64,000 bases of DNA from Niallia circulans (GTDB lineage: Bacteria; Bacillota; Bacilli; Bacillales; Cytobacillaceae): the NCBI RefSeq assembly GCF_003726095.1, contig NZ_CP026031.1:2232001-2296000 (forward strand), read 5' to 3'. Numbering within the stretch: position 1 is the stretch's first letter; each line of letters starts with the position of its first letter. Below, piece by piece: positions 29,477-42,547 of this stretch. The notes under the pieces are model-generated. The model saw nothing but the letters and a program-made list of their open reading frames with translations, was not told the origin of the DNA and made no database searches. A program made the position numbers and the translations under genes.

Positions 29477-31150
29477 TTATATACTCTCTTTCTTTGTTAA
29501 TGCAATGGTGGAAGCTGGGATTGCTTCTTCTTTCCACTCTTCTTTAAGGAGCGCATTTTCCAGCACTTCATTTAATGTCTTCACAGGAATAATGGTGATA
29601 TCCTTTATTTCCTCTAATATTGCTTGCATATTTTCCTGTGGGATAATAACTTTTTGAACACCCGCAGCTTTAGCAGCTTTCACCTTTGCGACAACTCCCC
29701 CGATAGGCTTCACTTTTCCGTGAATACTGATCTCACCGGTCATCGCTACTTGCCGATCAACAGGCTGCTTGTAGATCGCTGAGTAAATCCCTGTAGCCAT
29801 TGAAATGCCTGCAGAAGGCCCATCAATTGGAATACCGCCTGGAAAGTTTACATGAATATCAAATTGATCTGCAGGAACATCCATAGAACGTAATACAGTA
29901 ATGACATTTTCAATGGATCCCTTCGCCATACTTTTCCGTCTAATGGATTTTCCTTGTCCGCCAATACTCTCCTCCTCGACAATCCCAGTAATATTTATGC
30001 TTCCTTTTCCATCTTTTGCTGGAATTACTGTTACTTCAATTTCCAGCAAAGCCCCGATATTGGCACCATATACTGCTAATCCATTAACAGCTCCAATAAC
30101 AGAATGGTTATTAATTTTCCTTTCCATTCTTGGAGAAAGTTGACTAGAATGAATCACCCATTCTACTTCATCATCCTTTATAAAATCGCGATCCTCTCCA
30201 ATTGCTAGTCCAGCAGAAATCTGGACCATATTAACAGCCTCTCTTCCATTTCTTGCATACTCAGAGAGTGTATCAAGGGCTTTCTCACTTATTCTCATCT
30301 TCACCTTATCAGCAGCCTTTTTGCCAATTTGAATCACTTCTTCTTTCGTTAATTCTCGAAAAAACACTTCCATACATCTCGAGCGAATGGCTGGAGGTAT
30401 CTCGTTTGGCGTTCTTGTCGTCGCCCCGATTAAACGAAAATCAGCCGGTAGTCCATTTTTAAAAATATCATGTATATGGGAAGGAATTTGCGTATTCTCC
30501 TCATTGTAATAAGCACTTTCTAAAAAAACCTTCCTGTCCTCTAATACTTTTAGAAGCTTATTCATTTGCGTAGAATGCAATTCTCCGATTTCATCGATAA
30601 ATAGAACGCCGCCATGTGCATTTGTAACAGCACCTTGTTTTGGCTGTGGGATTCCAGCTTGCCCCATTGCTCCAGCCCCTTGATAAATCGGGTCATGTAC
30701 AGAACCGATTAATGGATCCGCTATCCCTCTTTCATCAAATCTAGCTGTTGTAGCATCTAATTCTACAAACACAGAGTTTGGCTTAAAGGGTGACTTTTGA
30801 TTTTTCTTTGCTTCCTCTAATACAAGCCTAGCTGCAGCTGTTTTTCCAACCCCTGGTGGTCCATAAATAATGACATGCTGGGGATTTGGTCCACAGAGAG
30901 CGGCTCTTAAAGCTTTGATCCCATCCTCTTGTCCCACAATATCTGAGAAGCTTGTTGGACGTACTTTTTCAGAAAGAGGTTCCGTTAATGAAATGGCGCG
31001 CATCTTTCTTAATTGATCCATTTCTTTTTTTGATTCCCGGTCAATCGAAACTTTTTGGCTTCTCTGGCTCTTTAATAAATTCCAGAAATATAGTCCGATA
31101 ATAATTCCAAAGAATAGTTGTACAAATAAAGCAATCTCCGCCCAACTCAT
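29477..31150 (-). CDS. lonB: Membrane-anchored, sporulation-type ATP-dependent protease LonB
   Basis: 557 residues, with AGGAGG before ATG. There is no LON N-domain. Instead an N-terminal membrane helix (LFVQLFFGIIIGLYF) leads to the AAA+ module: Walker [13 protein letters not shown] and LFIDEIGEL as Walker B. A protease domain with the catalytic Ser in PIDGPSAGISM lies near residue 446. This is the forespore Lon of B. subtilis, where it is controlled by SigF/SigG. Its place between clpX and lonA is the same here. Confidence 0.95.
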   Translation of the reverse strand: MSWAEIALFVQLFFGIIIGLYFWNLLKSQRSQKVSIDRESKKEMDQLRKMRAISLTEPLSEKVRPTSFSDIVGQEDGIKALRAALCGPNPQHVIIYGPPGVGKTAAARLVLEEAKKNQKSPFKPNSVFVELDATTARFDERGIADPLIGSVHDPIYQGAGAMGQAGIPQPKQGAVTNAHGGVLFIDEIGELHSTQMNKLLKVLEDRKVFLESAYYNEENTQIPSHIHDIFKNGLPADFRLIGATTRTPNEIPPAIRSRCMEVFFRELTKEEVIQIGKKAADKVKMRISEKALDTLSEYARNGREAVNMVQISAGLAIGEDRDFIKDDEVEWVIHSSQLSPRMERKINNHSVIGAVNGLAVYGANIGALLEIEVTVIPAKDGKGSINITGIVEEESIGGQGKSIRRKSMAKGSIENVITVLRSMDVPADQFDIHVNFPGGIPIDGPSAGISMATGIYSAIYKQPVDRQVAMTGEISIHGKVKPIGGVVAKVKAAKAAGVQKVIIPQENMQAILEEIKDITIIPVKTLNEVLENALLKEEWKEEAIPASTIALTKKESI

Positions 31151-31543
31151 AAAAAATTACCTCCTGAAATCTTGTTGTTTTAAAACTTCGCACATGTATT
31201 AGCTCAAGTTTCCTTCAATGGTTAGCGATATGTATCTATCCCTACAGCTCAGATGGAAAGGAAAATTTTTTGATTGAATATCAGCATCAAATTCCGCAGT
31301 CACATCAGGCTATAAATAGATTCTTCCATAAAGACTATATACAAATTGTGCCTTGTCTTTAAAAATAGTATCTCCTTCCCTTTGTTGGAATAAACAAGAT
31401 TTCAAGGAAAAAATATATAGGAATGATATATAATTGATGATTAAAATCGAAGTATGGGCTTGTAGCAATTGTTACATCCTTCTACTTTCGCCCGCAAAAA
31501 AAGAATCAATGATAGATATCATTGATTCTTCTCGTAACTGTTG
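31151..31543. other. clpX-lonB intergenic region
   Basis: 393 bp. It contains the clpX terminator at its clpX end. No promoter, gene or repeat could be recognised by eye in the rest, although a lonB promoter is expected here. Confidence 0.5.
31497..31532 (-). terminator. Intrinsic terminator of clpX
   Basis: Thirteen-base perfect stem AGAATCAATGATA / TATCATTGATTCT followed by seven T on the - strand. Confidence 0.9.
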
Positions 31544-32809
31544 TTAAGCTGAAGTTTTTGTTTCTTTATCCACCACTGTTCCATCTTCTAGAACAAGCTT
31601 AGGTGAAGCATTATCCGTTACTGTTTCTTTCGTAATGACACATTTAACAATGTCTTCTCTTGAAGGCAGGTCAAACATAACATCTAACATAATGCCTTCG
31701 ATAATAGAACGTAATCCGCGTGCACCTGTTTTTCTTTCAATTGCTTTTTTAGCAATTTCTTTCAGTGCTTCTTCTTCAAATTCTAATTCGACATCATCTA
31801 ATTCCATCATTTTCTTAAATTGTTTTACTAATGCATTTTTGGGCTTTGTTAATATTTCCATTAATGCTTCTTCGTCTAATTGACCAAGACTGGCAATAAC
31901 TGGAAGACGACCAATAAATTCAGGTATTAAGCCAAAACGTAATAAATCTTCTGGAAGTACTTTAGATAATAAATCTTTATCTTCTATTTCAGCTTGTTTA
32001 CCGTCAGAACCAAATCCAATTACTTTTTGACCTAGTCGTCTTTTAATAATTGGTTCGATACCATCAAATGCTCCACCACAAATAAAGAGAATATTCGTTG
32101 TGTCAATTTGAATAAATTCTTGATGAGGGTGCTTTCTGCCACCTTGAGGCGGAACACTTGCAACGGTACCCTCTAGAATTTTTAATAATGCTTGCTGAAC
32201 CCCTTCACCGGAAACGTCACGTGTAATAGAAGGATTTTCAGATTTACGTGCTACTTTATCAATTTCGTCTATATAAATAATACCTTTTTCTGCTTTTTCT
32301 ACATCATAATCTGCAGACTGGATTAATTTCAAAAGAATATTCTCAACATCTTCCCCTACATATCCAGCTTCTGTTAGACTAGTTGCATCTGCAATAGCAA
32401 ATGGTACATTTAATATTCTTGCCAATGTTTGGGCAAGAAGTGTTTTACCACTACCAGTTGGTCCGATTAACGCAATATTACTTTTTGATAATTCTACATC
32501 ATCAATTTTACTATTTGAGTTAATACGTTTGTAATGATTATACACTGCAACAGAAAGAGCCTTTTTCGCTTGGTCCTGTCCAATTACATATTCGTTAAGG
32601 ATATCGCGAATTTCTGCTGGCTTTGGTACATCTTTAAATTCTACTTCTTCTTCTGTCCCTAATTCTTCTTCTACGATTTCTGTACATAATTCTATACATT
32701 CGTCACAAATGTATACACCAGGTCCAGCAACTAATTTACGAACTTGATCTTGTGTCTTTCCGCAGAATGAACATTTTAGCTGGCCTTTTTCGTCATTAAA
32801 TTTAAACAT
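31544..32809 (-). CDS. clpX: ATP-dependent unfoldase ClpX
   Basis: 421 residues. An N-terminal C4 zinc finger (CSFCGKT ... [10 protein letters not shown]) precedes the AAA+ module: Walker [13 protein letters not shown], pore loop GYVGEDVE, Walker [10 protein letters not shown], the ClpP-binding IGF loop in KVIGFGSDG, and the sensor-2 motif [10 protein letters not shown]. It unfolds substrates and feeds them to ClpP. It lies between tig and lonB, as in B. subtilis. Confidence 0.97.
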   Translation of the reverse strand: MFKFNDEKGQLKCSFCGKTQDQVRKLVAGPGVYICDECIELCTEIVEEELGTEEEVEFKDVPKPAEIRDILNEYVIGQDQAKKALSVAVYNHYKRINSNSKIDDVELSKSNIALIGPTGSGKTLLAQTLARILNVPFAIADATSLTEAGYVGEDVENILLKLIQSADYDVEKAEKGIIYIDEIDKVARKSENPSITRDVSGEGVQQALLKILEGTVASVPPQGGRKHPHQEFIQIDTTNILFICGGAFDGIEPIIKRRLGQKVIGFGSDGKQAEIEDKDLLSKVLPEDLLRFGLIPEFIGRLPVIASLGQLDEEALMEILTKPKNALVKQFKKMMELDDVELEFEEEALKEIAKKAIERKTGARGLRSIIEGIMLDVMFDLPSREDIVKCVITKETVTDNASPKLVLEDGTVVDKETKTSA

Positions 32810-33173
32810 GCCTTCACCCCTTAAAACTTCTTTTGTATATTTTTACCGTTACGGATTATTATTTGTTCAGAAACAAATTTTACTTTTTTCAACAGTTATG
32901 TATTGAATTGTATCACATGATAGTAATGTACAGGAAATAATACAACTCGGATTTGCAGTTCTCTATCATCCAATAACGGTAAAATGGATATACTTCTTTA
33001 ATCATAACCAGATTTTGCTTCTTTAAATCTGGAAAATTATCTCTTATTTGATTGTATACTCCTGTACGGTTAGAGTAACTTATTTTATAGTTACCCATAT
33101 TATATGTTATTTAACACTAATATAAAACTAAGGCACGAAATAGTCGCGCCTTAGTTTTTTTTACTTACTTCTA
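32810..33173. other. tig-clpX intergenic region
   Basis: 364 bp, AT-rich, containing the tig terminator and presumably the clpX promoter. A 61-codon open frame at 32913-33098 on the - strand has no ribosome site and resembles no family known to me, so it is not annotated as a gene. Confidence 0.5.
33125..33157 (-). terminator. Terminator of tig
   Basis: AAACTAAGGC pairs with GCCTTAGTTT (33125-33134, 33148-33157), with a T-rich tail on the - strand and a longer T-run on the + strand. Confidence 0.75.
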
Positions 33174-34460
33174 TTATGCAACAGTTTTACTGTTTTCTAC
33201 AAGGAAATCGATTGCTTTTCTCATTTTTATGTCCATTTGTAAGTTTTCAACTCCGCCTAATGCTTGTTTAATAGCATCTACTGGCATATTGTACATTTGA
33301 GACATATTTTCGAGTTCAGCATTCACTTCTTCTTCTGTTACTTCGATGTTTTCTGCAGCAACGATAGCTTCAAGTGTTAAGTTTGAACGAACACGTTTTT
33401 CAGCGTCTTCTTTCATTTGATCTTTAAGTGCTGCTTCATCTTGTCCTGAGAATTGGAAGTATAGCTCAAGATTCATACCTTGCATTTGTAAACGTTGTTC
33501 AAATTCGCTCATCATGCGGTCGATTTCTGTATCAATCATTGCTGATGGAATATCCATTTTCGCATTTTCAGAAGCTTTTTCTACAACTGTATCACGAACT
33601 GTGTGCTCTGCTTGATGCTTTTTATCATTTTCTAAACGAGTTTTAATTTTTTCTTTTAATTCAGCTAATGTTTCCGCTTCTTCATCAACATCTTTAGCAA
33701 ATTCATCATCTAATTCAGGAAGTTCTTTCCCTTTGATTTCATGAACTGTTACTTTAAATGTCGCAGGCTTACCAGCTAAATCTTCAGCATGGTATTCTTC
33801 TGGGAATGTAACTTCAACTTCAGTTGATTCGCCAGTAGCAACTCCCACTAATTTTTCTTCAAACCCAGGAATAAATTGTCCTGAACCAAGTTCTAATGAG
33901 AAGTTCTCAGCAGTTCCACCTTCAAAAGCAACTCCATCTTGGAATCCTTCGAAGTCGATAACAACTGTATCTCCTAATTCAGCAGTTCCTTCTTCTTTTA
34001 CTACTAATTCAGCTTGTTTTTCTTGCAATGCTTTAATTTCCGCTTCAACTTCTTCATCTGTAACTGTTGTTTCTACAGCAGGTACTTCTAACCCTTTGTA
34101 TTCACCTAATGTTACTTCAGGTTTCACTGTAACAGTTGCTTTGAAAATTAAAGATTTTCCTTTTTCGATTTGTTCTACATCGATTTCAGGACGATCAACT
34201 GGCTCGATTCCAGTTTCATCAATTGCATTTGCATAAGCTTCTGGTAAAAGAATATCAATTGCATCTTGGTATAAAGACTCAACACCAAAACGTTGTTCAA
34301 ACATTCCACGTGGAATTCTACCTTTACGGAAACCTGGAATATTTACTTGCTTAACTACTTTTTTAAATGCTAAATCTAAACCTTCGTTTAGTTTTTCTGC
34401 ATCTAATTCAATTGTAAGAACACCGCGGTTCCCTTCTAAAACTTCCCATTTAGCTGACAT
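33174..34460 (-). CDS. tig: Trigger factor, ribosome-bound chaperone and prolyl isomerase
   Basis: 428 residues from the ATG at 34460 ([13 protein letters not shown]), preceded by GGAGGG; an in-frame ATG at 34481 lies upstream of the site. The N-terminal ribosome-binding domain has the signature [17 protein letters not shown]. The FKBP-type isomerase domain (about 150-245; [20 protein letters not shown]) and the helical C-terminal chaperone domain follow. It meets nascent chains at the exit tunnel. Single-gene transcript between ysoA and clpX. Confidence 0.97.
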   Translation of the reverse strand: MSAKWEVLEGNRGVLTIELDAEKLNEGLDLAFKKVVKQVNIPGFRKGRIPRGMFEQRFGVESLYQDAIDILLPEAYANAIDETGIEPVDRPEIDVEQIEKGKSLIFKATVTVKPEVTLGEYKGLEVPAVETTVTDEEVEAEIKALQEKQAELVVKEEGTAELGDTVVIDFEGFQDGVAFEGGTAENFSLELGSGQFIPGFEEKLVGVATGESTEVEVTFPEEYHAEDLAGKPATFKVTVHEIKGKELPELDDEFAKDVDEEAETLAELKEKIKTRLENDKKHQAEHTVRDTVVEKASENAKMDIPSAMIDTEIDRMMSEFEQRLQMQGMNLELYFQFSGQDEAALKDQMKEDAEKRVRSNLTLEAIVAAENIEVTEEEVNAELENMSQMYNMPVDAIKQALGGVENLQMDIKMRKAIDFLVENSKTVA

Positions 34461-34675
34461 ACTATAAATTCCCTCCAACAATCTATTCTACTTTTTCATT
34501 ACTTCTACTAATGTATAGATTAACTTCTTTATTCTTGTTTGGCTACTATTTCTATCGAAACAGAAAGAACCTCCTAATAGGAAAAAAGTTATCTAGTAAG
34601 AAATATACATCTTCGCATTTTCTAAATGCAACCATTACATTATATCATAGGTTCTAGTTGTTTCAACATCCTTGC

Positions 34676-35698
34676 CTAAATATTAGGATAAGAAATTTGC
34701 TCCAGCTGATAAATAAACGTTTTTGCTTGTTCAAATTCAGTCTCATCTACTTCGTATAATACAAATATTTCTTCCTCATCCTCTTGGCCAAAATATTGAT
34801 TTACAACTGCATGATAAGCCGCAGCCCATGTTTCATCCTTGTATTCTGCTAGCGCAAATGGGTACAGCAAAAACATTTGTCGATCTATTAACATTTTAAT
34901 ATTTTCAAATAAAATAGGGTTATTACTTTCCACATAATCAATGAGAATAGTAATAATTTTCTTATATTGCTCCTGTTCTTTCATATCCTTTAATGCTGTT
35001 GGTTGTATGACAATCTTTCGATCAAACTTCTCAATTTCTACTTCTTTTTCATATTCTTGCTCTCTTAAAATATTGATTAGCATCGTTTTTAAAAAAGGAT
35101 TTTTCTCCACATCAAGAAGATACTGCTTTACTTCTTCTATATATGCGCGAATATTTTTGCTAGACATTTTAGCTATTAGCAACATTTCTTCCTGAGGATC
35201 CTCTAAGTTCATTAAACTCTCGGTTGTCTCTTCAGATTCCTCTTCTCGATAATCATCCGCTTGCGATATGGAAGCGGACTCAGCCATTTTTCTGCTAAAT
35301 AAAAGCATTTTAGAGAAATGTTCTATTTTATTTGCTGGTATTTGGTGTTCTTCTAGCAAACCTTCAATCGTAGTAACTATTTCTTCATATTCATGTAGCT
35401 GGACTAGAATCATAATATACAATTCAAGTACATGGATGTAGTCTCCATCATCTTGTTTCAGTGTTTCCTTCGCTAGATGCTTTGCCTGTTCCAACAATCC
35501 TAATTCATAGTAAGCGAGAATGAGTCCAATGTTTATGTCACGATGAAATGGATTTCGTTCTTTTGCTTCTTCTAAAAATGAAATAGCCTCTTTGTATTGC
35601 TTTTCTTGAATAGCATCTAATCCTTTTTGCAATAATCGTTTATCTAAATCGGGAAAAAAAACAACGTTATCCTTTTTTTCCTGCTCCCGTTTCTTCAT
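34676..35698 (-). CDS. ysoA: TPR-repeat protein YsoA
   Basis: 340 residues, acidic. Tetratricopeptide-like helical pairs occupy about residues 15-130 (KGLDAIQEKQYKEAISFLEEAKERNPFHRD is the clearest unit, longer than shown in other repeats). The rest is alpha-helical with several EEE runs. No enzymatic motif or signal peptide. In B. subtilis ysoA lies at exactly this place, between leuD and tig. Its function is unknown; TPR proteins usually serve protein-protein contact. Confidence 0.85.
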   Translation of the reverse strand: MKKREQEKKDNVVFFPDLDKRLLQKGLDAIQEKQYKEAISFLEEAKERNPFHRDINIGLILAYYELGLLEQAKHLAKETLKQDDGDYIHVLELYIMILVQLHEYEEIVTTIEGLLEEHQIPANKIEHFSKMLLFSRKMAESASISQADDYREEESEETTESLMNLEDPQEEMLLIAKMSSKNIRAYIEEVKQYLLDVEKNPFLKTMLINILREQEYEKEVEIEKFDRKIVIQPTALKDMKEQEQYKKIITILIDYVESNNPILFENIKMLIDRQMFLLYPFALAEYKDETWAAAYHAVVNQYFGQEDEEEIFVLYEVDETEFEQAKTFIYQLEQISYPNI

Positions 35699-35830
35699 CC
35701 TTTTAACCGCCTATACATATTCTTTTTGTTGCTAGTGTAGCTTTTTTTCTCTAGGATGCAACCTACCTCTTCCATAATGTGGTTGCTGCTAATATTTTTA
35801 ATCTACAAATACAAACAACAGCAAAAGGAA

Positions 35831-35870
35831 AGACCCTTAGAAGATAATGATGTGATCTCCTAAGGGTCCC
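35831..35870 (-). terminator. Terminator of the ilv-leu operon
   Basis: Stem GACCCTTAG / CTAAGGGTC (arms 35832-35845 and 35855-35868) immediately after leuD. The tail on the - strand is TTTCCTTTT. Confidence 0.8.
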
Positions 35871-35879
35871 TTCATTAGA

Positions 35880-36470
35880 TTATTTTGAAACGGCTCTATT
35901 TTCATATTCTGCTATTTTATCACTGTATTGAAGGGTGATTTCAATTTCATCCCAGCCGTTAATCAACATTTTTTTCCAATATGGATGGATAGAAAACGAT
36001 GTTGAAAACCCTTGGTCGTCCTCTACTCTCTCTTTTTCAAGATCTATATGAAGAAAATAGGGTTGGCTTTGGGCAGCTTTTAAAAGATATTCTACTTCAT
36101 CTGTCTGCAATTGAATTGGAAGCATCCCATTTTTCAAACAGTTTTGATAAAAGATATCTGCAAAAGAAGGAGCAATGACAACGGAAAAGCCAAAATCCTG
36201 CAAAGCCCACGGTGCATGCTCTCTTGAAGATCCACATCCGAAGTTTTTATTCGCAATTAAAATAGAGGCTCCTTGATTTTCAGGTTGATTCAGTTCAAAT
36301 TCAGGATTCGGTTCGCCATTTTTCAAATAGCGCCAATCAAAAAACGCAAATCTACCAAATCCTGTCTTTTCGATACGTTTCAAAAATTGCTTAGGGATAA
36401 TTTGATCTGTATCCACATTTACTCGATCCATTGCTACTGCTTTTTCATAAAGCTTCTTAAAGCCACTCAT
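35880..36470 (-). CDS. leuD: 3-isopropylmalate dehydratase, small subunit
   Basis: 196 residues. The aconitase-swivel domain is recognised by VDTDQIIPKQFLK near the N-terminus and by NFGCGSSREHAPWAL in the middle, which carries substrate-binding residues. It works with LeuC to isomerise 2-isopropylmalate to 3-isopropylmalate in leucine synthesis. Last gene of the operon, 14 bp after leuC. Confidence 0.97.
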   Translation of the reverse strand: MSGFKKLYEKAVAMDRVNVDTDQIIPKQFLKRIEKTGFGRFAFFDWRYLKNGEPNPEFELNQPENQGASILIANKNFGCGSSREHAPWALQDFGFSVVIAPSFADIFYQNCLKNGMLPIQLQTDEVEYLLKAAQSQPYFLHIDLEKERVEDDQGFSTSFSIHPYWKKMLINGWDEIEITLQYSDKIAEYENRAVSK

Positions 36471-36484
36471 TAGAGACTCCTCCT

Positions 36485-37897
36485 TTACACTGTTGCTTGT
36501 AATTCTGTATTCACTTTGCGAATATCAACAAATCGTCCATTTAACGCTGCTACTGCTGCCATTGCAGGACTGACTAAATGGGTTCTTGCACCTGCTCCTT
36601 GTCTTCCCTCAAAATTACGATTAGAAGTGGAAGCACAGTGCTCACCGCTTGGAACTACGTCGTTATTCATGCTTAAGCACATACTGCATCCTGCATCTCG
36701 CCACTCGAACCCTGCTTCAACAAACAGTTTATCTAGGCCTTCTGCTTCTGCCTGTTTTTTAACTTGCTGGGAACCTGGAACAACTAATGCTCTTACTCCA
36801 GGAAAAACTTTTTGTCCTTTAATCACTGATGCTGCTTGTCTTAAATCTTCTATTCTTGAATTCGTACAAGAACCAATAAACACATGCTGGATCGCGATAT
36901 CGGTAATCGCCATTCCTTCTTTTAGCCCCATATATTGAAGAGCACTATGTAAAGCGCGACGATCCGTTTCCTCTTGATAAGAATCTGCTGTTGGAATCTT
37001 TTCATCTACTTTAGCCGTCATAGATGGATTGGTTCCCCAGCTTACCATTGGCGCAATATCATTGCCATCAATCGTGATAACTTTATCGTAAATAGCATCC
37101 TTATCTGAAGCTAAATTACGCCATTCTTGTACTGCTTCATCCCAATTTTCTGGCGCGTGTTTTCTGCCTTTTAAATAGGCAAAAGTCGTTTCATCTGGAC
37201 AAATTAAGCCTGCACGCGCTCCGCCCTCAATGGACATATTACATATGGTCATTCTTTCTTCCATCGATAGATTGCGAATCACTTCCCCTGTATATTCAAT
37301 AACGTGGCCAGTTCCAAAGTTGACTCCATGTTTAGAAAGCACATAAAGAATGACATCTTTCGCATTCACACCAAAGGCTAGCTTTCCATTGACCTCAACT
37401 TTTAATGTTTTAGGTCTTGTTTGCCATAACGTTTGCGTAGCAAGTACATGTTCTACCTCACTTGTGCCTATTCCAAATGCTAGTGCCCCAAACGCACCAT
37501 GGGTTGATGTATGACTATCCCCACAAACGATTGTTTTACCAGGCTGAGTTAATCCAAGTTCTGGACCAATCACATGAACAATCCCCTGCTCCGGACTTTG
37601 CAGACCAGCTAATGGGATATCAAATTCTACACAGTTTTTTTCTAATGTGGTCATCTGATTTAAGGCAATTTCGTCGTCTATCTTAAAGCGGTTAATCGTT
37701 GGCACATTATGATCCATTGTGGCAAAAGTTCGGTCTGGCCTTCTCACTTTGCGATTTTTCATTCTTAATCCGGAAAATGCTTGCGGTGAGGTTACTTCAT
37801 GGACAAGATGCAAATCAATATATAATAAATCCGGCTTTCCCTCTTCTCTATGTACTACATGTTTTTCCCAAATTTTATCGATAATGGATTTTCCCAT
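36485..37897 (-). CDS. leuC: 3-isopropylmalate dehydratase, large subunit
   Basis: 470 residues from the ATG at 37897 ([10 protein letters not shown]), after GGAGGG; an earlier ATG at 37912 precedes the site. Aconitase family: the [4Fe-4S] ligand cysteines lie in FIGSCTNSR and in [11 protein letters not shown], and [14 protein letters not shown] is the conserved substrate loop. It catalyses the isomerase step with LeuD. A 389-bp gap, unusual inside this operon, separates it from leuB. Confidence 0.97.
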   Translation of the reverse strand: MGKSIIDKIWEKHVVHREEGKPDLLYIDLHLVHEVTSPQAFSGLRMKNRKVRRPDRTFATMDHNVPTINRFKIDDEIALNQMTTLEKNCVEFDIPLAGLQSPEQGIVHVIGPELGLTQPGKTIVCGDSHTSTHGAFGALAFGIGTSEVEHVLATQTLWQTRPKTLKVEVNGKLAFGVNAKDVILYVLSKHGVNFGTGHVIEYTGEVIRNLSMEERMTICNMSIEGGARAGLICPDETTFAYLKGRKHAPENWDEAVQEWRNLASDKDAIYDKVITIDGNDIAPMVSWGTNPSMTAKVDEKIPTADSYQEETDRRALHSALQYMGLKEGMAITDIAIQHVFIGSCTNSRIEDLRQAASVIKGQKVFPGVRALVVPGSQQVKKQAEAEGLDKLFVEAGFEWRDAGCSMCLSMNNDVVPSGEHCASTSNRNFEGRQGAGARTHLVSPAMAAVAALNGRFVDIRKVNTELQATV

Positions 37898-37936
37898 TAC
37901 TTTACCCTCCAATCCATATTTTTTCCCTGTTGTTGA

Positions 37937-37976
37937 TTAAAGGGCTGTCAAAGTATTCTTTTGACGAGCCCTTTAA
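37937..37976. promoter_or_regulatory. Hairpin in the leuC leader
   Basis: Arms TTAAAGGGCT and AGCCCTTTAA, extended by GTCAAA / TTTGAC with a one-base bulge, enclose a loop of about six bases. There is no T-run on the operon strand, so it is not a normal terminator. It lies 40 bp before the leuC start and could stabilise or process the mRNA between leuB and leuC. Confidence 0.55.
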
Positions 37977-38126
37977 CATTTCATTTCTCTCTATTATTAG
38001 TCCCTTATCCAATCACTGCCACTTTTGATGAACTGTGTTTATTTATATGCCCTTTGTGCAATTTTTACATTAATTTGAGCTGTTCTTAGGTGATTTTCTA
38101 TTTTTTCAACTAACTTGCATTGCTTA

Positions 38127-38258
38127 TCAGCCAAATTCTTGATTTTTCAGCCAAACCACGCTATTTATCAGCCAAACTTCTGTTTTTTCAGCCAAACCAC
38201 GCTACTTATCAGCCAAACTTCTGTTTTTTCAGCCAAACCACGCTATTTATCAGCCAAA
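38127..38258. repeat. Seven-copy phased repeat TCAGCCAAA between leuB and leuC
   Basis: TCAGCCAAA occurs seven times, starting at 38127, 38147, 38168, 38188, 38209, 38229 and 38250, so the spacing alternates 20 and 21 bases. Two half-units alternate (one containing CACGCTA, one containing TTCTGTTTTT), giving a 41-bp higher-order unit. The gap 37898-38286 holds this array, the hairpin above, and nothing that looks coding. Confidence 0.9.
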
Positions 38259-38286
38259 CTCATTATCCCACAGCAGAGCAACCTTG

Positions 38287-39387
38287 TTATAATACTTGTG
38301 TCACTTTTGCAAGCTGATGAATTTCTTTCTCAACTGCTTCCACCATCGCAGTCGTCGAAACAATTTTACAGTTTGGTGAAAGAATATCTCTTGTTCTATA
38401 ACCTTGATTTAGAACATTATTTACCGCCTCTTCTATAATCGAAGCTTCTTTCTCCATTTGAAAAGATAATCGCAGCATCATACTTACAGATAAAATCGTT
38501 GCAAGGGGATTAGCGATATTTTCTCCAGCGATATCTGGTGCAGATCCGTGGATCGGTTCATAAAGATATGGTCCATTTGCTGACATGCTGCTTGATGCCA
38601 ACATTCCTAATGATCCTGTTAGCACGGATGCTTCATCGCTTAAGATATCACCAAACATATTTTCTGTGACAATCACATCAAATTGTTTTGGATTTCGAAC
38701 AAGCTGCATTGCTGCATTATCTACAAGCATATGTTCAAGCATAACATCTGGATATTTTTCCGCTATTTTACTTGCGATTTCTCGCCATACTCTACTAGTC
38801 TCTAAAACATTGGCTTTATCAACAGAAGTAACTTTTTTTGATCGCGTTCTAGCAATTTCAAATGCTTTCTCAATAACTCGCTCGATTTCTTCATTTTTGT
38901 ATAATAGTGTATCTACAGCACCAGGTTTCCCATCGATAATCGTTCGTTCGCTTGGCTTTCCAAAATAGATGCCGCCTGTCAATTCACGGACAACAACCAA
39001 ATCTACTCCTTCAATAATATCTGCTTTAAGGGGAGATGCTTCCGCCAAGCTTTCATAACAGGTTGTTGGACGAATGTTCGCAAATAAGTTCAATTCTTTT
39101 CTTATTTTTAATAGTCCTTGCTCTGGACGTTTTTCAACAGGAAGCGCATCCCATTTCGGTCCACCTACTGCCCCTAAAAGAATTGCATCACTATTTTTAC
39201 AAATGGTAATCGTCTCATTAGGTAATGGTGTTCCTGTTTTATCTGTCGCACATCCACCAATATCTGCGTATGTAACTTCAAACTGGTGACTAAATAATGT
39301 CTCTATTAACTGCAAAATCTTCATAGCGCCTGCTACTATTTCAGGTCCAATTCCATCACCTGGCAATACGGCGATTCTTTTTTTCAT
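38287..39387 (-). CDS. leuB: 3-isopropylmalate dehydrogenase
   Basis: 366 residues. NAD-dependent decarboxylating dehydrogenase fold: VLPGDGIGPEIV at the N-terminus, the substrate arginines in ELTGGIYFGKPSER, VDKANVLETSRVWRE (containing the catalytic Lys), and the metal-binding aspartates near DILSDEASVLTGSLGMLAS. It oxidises 3-isopropylmalate toward the leucine precursor 2-oxoisocaproate. Forty-seven bp after leuA. Confidence 0.97.
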   Translation of the reverse strand: MKKRIAVLPGDGIGPEIVAGAMKILQLIETLFSHQFEVTYADIGGCATDKTGTPLPNETITICKNSDAILLGAVGGPKWDALPVEKRPEQGLLKIRKELNLFANIRPTTCYESLAEASPLKADIIEGVDLVVVRELTGGIYFGKPSERTIIDGKPGAVDTLLYKNEEIERVIEKAFEIARTRSKKVTSVDKANVLETSRVWREIASKIAEKYPDVMLEHMLVDNAAMQLVRNPKQFDVIVTENMFGDILSDEASVLTGSLGMLASSSMSANGPYLYEPIHGSAPDIAGENIANPLATILSVSMMLRLSFQMEKEASIIEEAVNNVLNQGYRTRDILSPNCKIVSTTAMVEAVEKEIHQLAKVTQVL

Positions 39388-39434
39388 TTCTACTCGCTCC
39401 CTATATCAAAGCTTGATGTTTTAGACCTCAATCC

Positions 39435-42006
<2,572 letters not shown>

Positions 42007-42028
42007 TTAGATTTATTTAATATTAGAA

Positions 42029-42547
42029 TTAAACGATAGAATAGTTACTTTTATGATTTGCTATTTTTTGAGAGCCACGAGGGAATGCGGTTGTGCCTGT
42101 TCTAGCCAACTCTTTAATCCCATATGGTCTAAGCAGTTCAATAAAAGCTTCAATTTTTGATGATTCACCAGTAATTTGAATAACGAGGCTTTCTTTACTT
42201 ACATCGATTACCGAACCTCTAAATGGCTCAATAACTGAGTATAATTCATGCCTTGTCTGCGGTGTTGCAAGTACTTTAATTAAAGCCAGCTCTCTTTGGA
42301 CAATTGCTTGATCGGTGATATCCACCACTTTCAAAATATCAATCTGCTTATTTAGCTGTTTTGTGATTTGTTCAATGATGCCATCACTCTCAACATGCAC
42401 CACACAAGTAATCCTTGAAATTCCTTCATGCTCCGTATGCCCTACCGATATACTTTCAATGTTGTAGTTTCGTTTTGAAAAAAGATTAGTAATTCGGTTT
42501 AACACACCAGATTTATTCATAACAGTTAGGCTAATTATTTTCTTCAT
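42029..42547 (-). CDS. ilvH: Acetolactate synthase, small regulatory subunit
   Basis: 172 residues. An N-terminal ACT domain ([20 protein letters not shown]) binds the feedback inhibitor valine; the C-terminal half is the typical IlvN domain that stimulates the catalytic subunit. The start overlaps the end of ilvB by four bases (ATGA), so subunit production is coupled. Called ilvH (ilvN) by family and position. Confidence 0.96.
   Translation of the reverse strand: MKKIISLTVMNKSGVLNRITNLFSKRNYNIESISVGHTEHEGISRITCVVHVESDGIIEQITKQLNKQIDILKVVDITDQAIVQRELALIKVLATPQTRHELYSVIEPFRGSVIDVSKESLVIQITGESSKIEAFIELLRPYGIKELARTGTTAFPRGSQKIANHKSNYSIV

Noticed and set aside
32913..33098. A 61-codon open frame between tig and clpX on the - strand
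   Set aside because: No ribosome-binding site before its ATG, AT-rich composition, and no family resemblance. Left as intergenic.
38127..38258. CRISPR array
   Set aside because: The repeats are 9 bp with nearly identical alternating spacers, so there are no unique spacers, and no cas genes are nearby.
38115..38438. Repetitive open frames across the TCAGCCAAA array on the + strand
   Set aside because: They only translate the tandem repeat and run antisense into leuB; no start signal.
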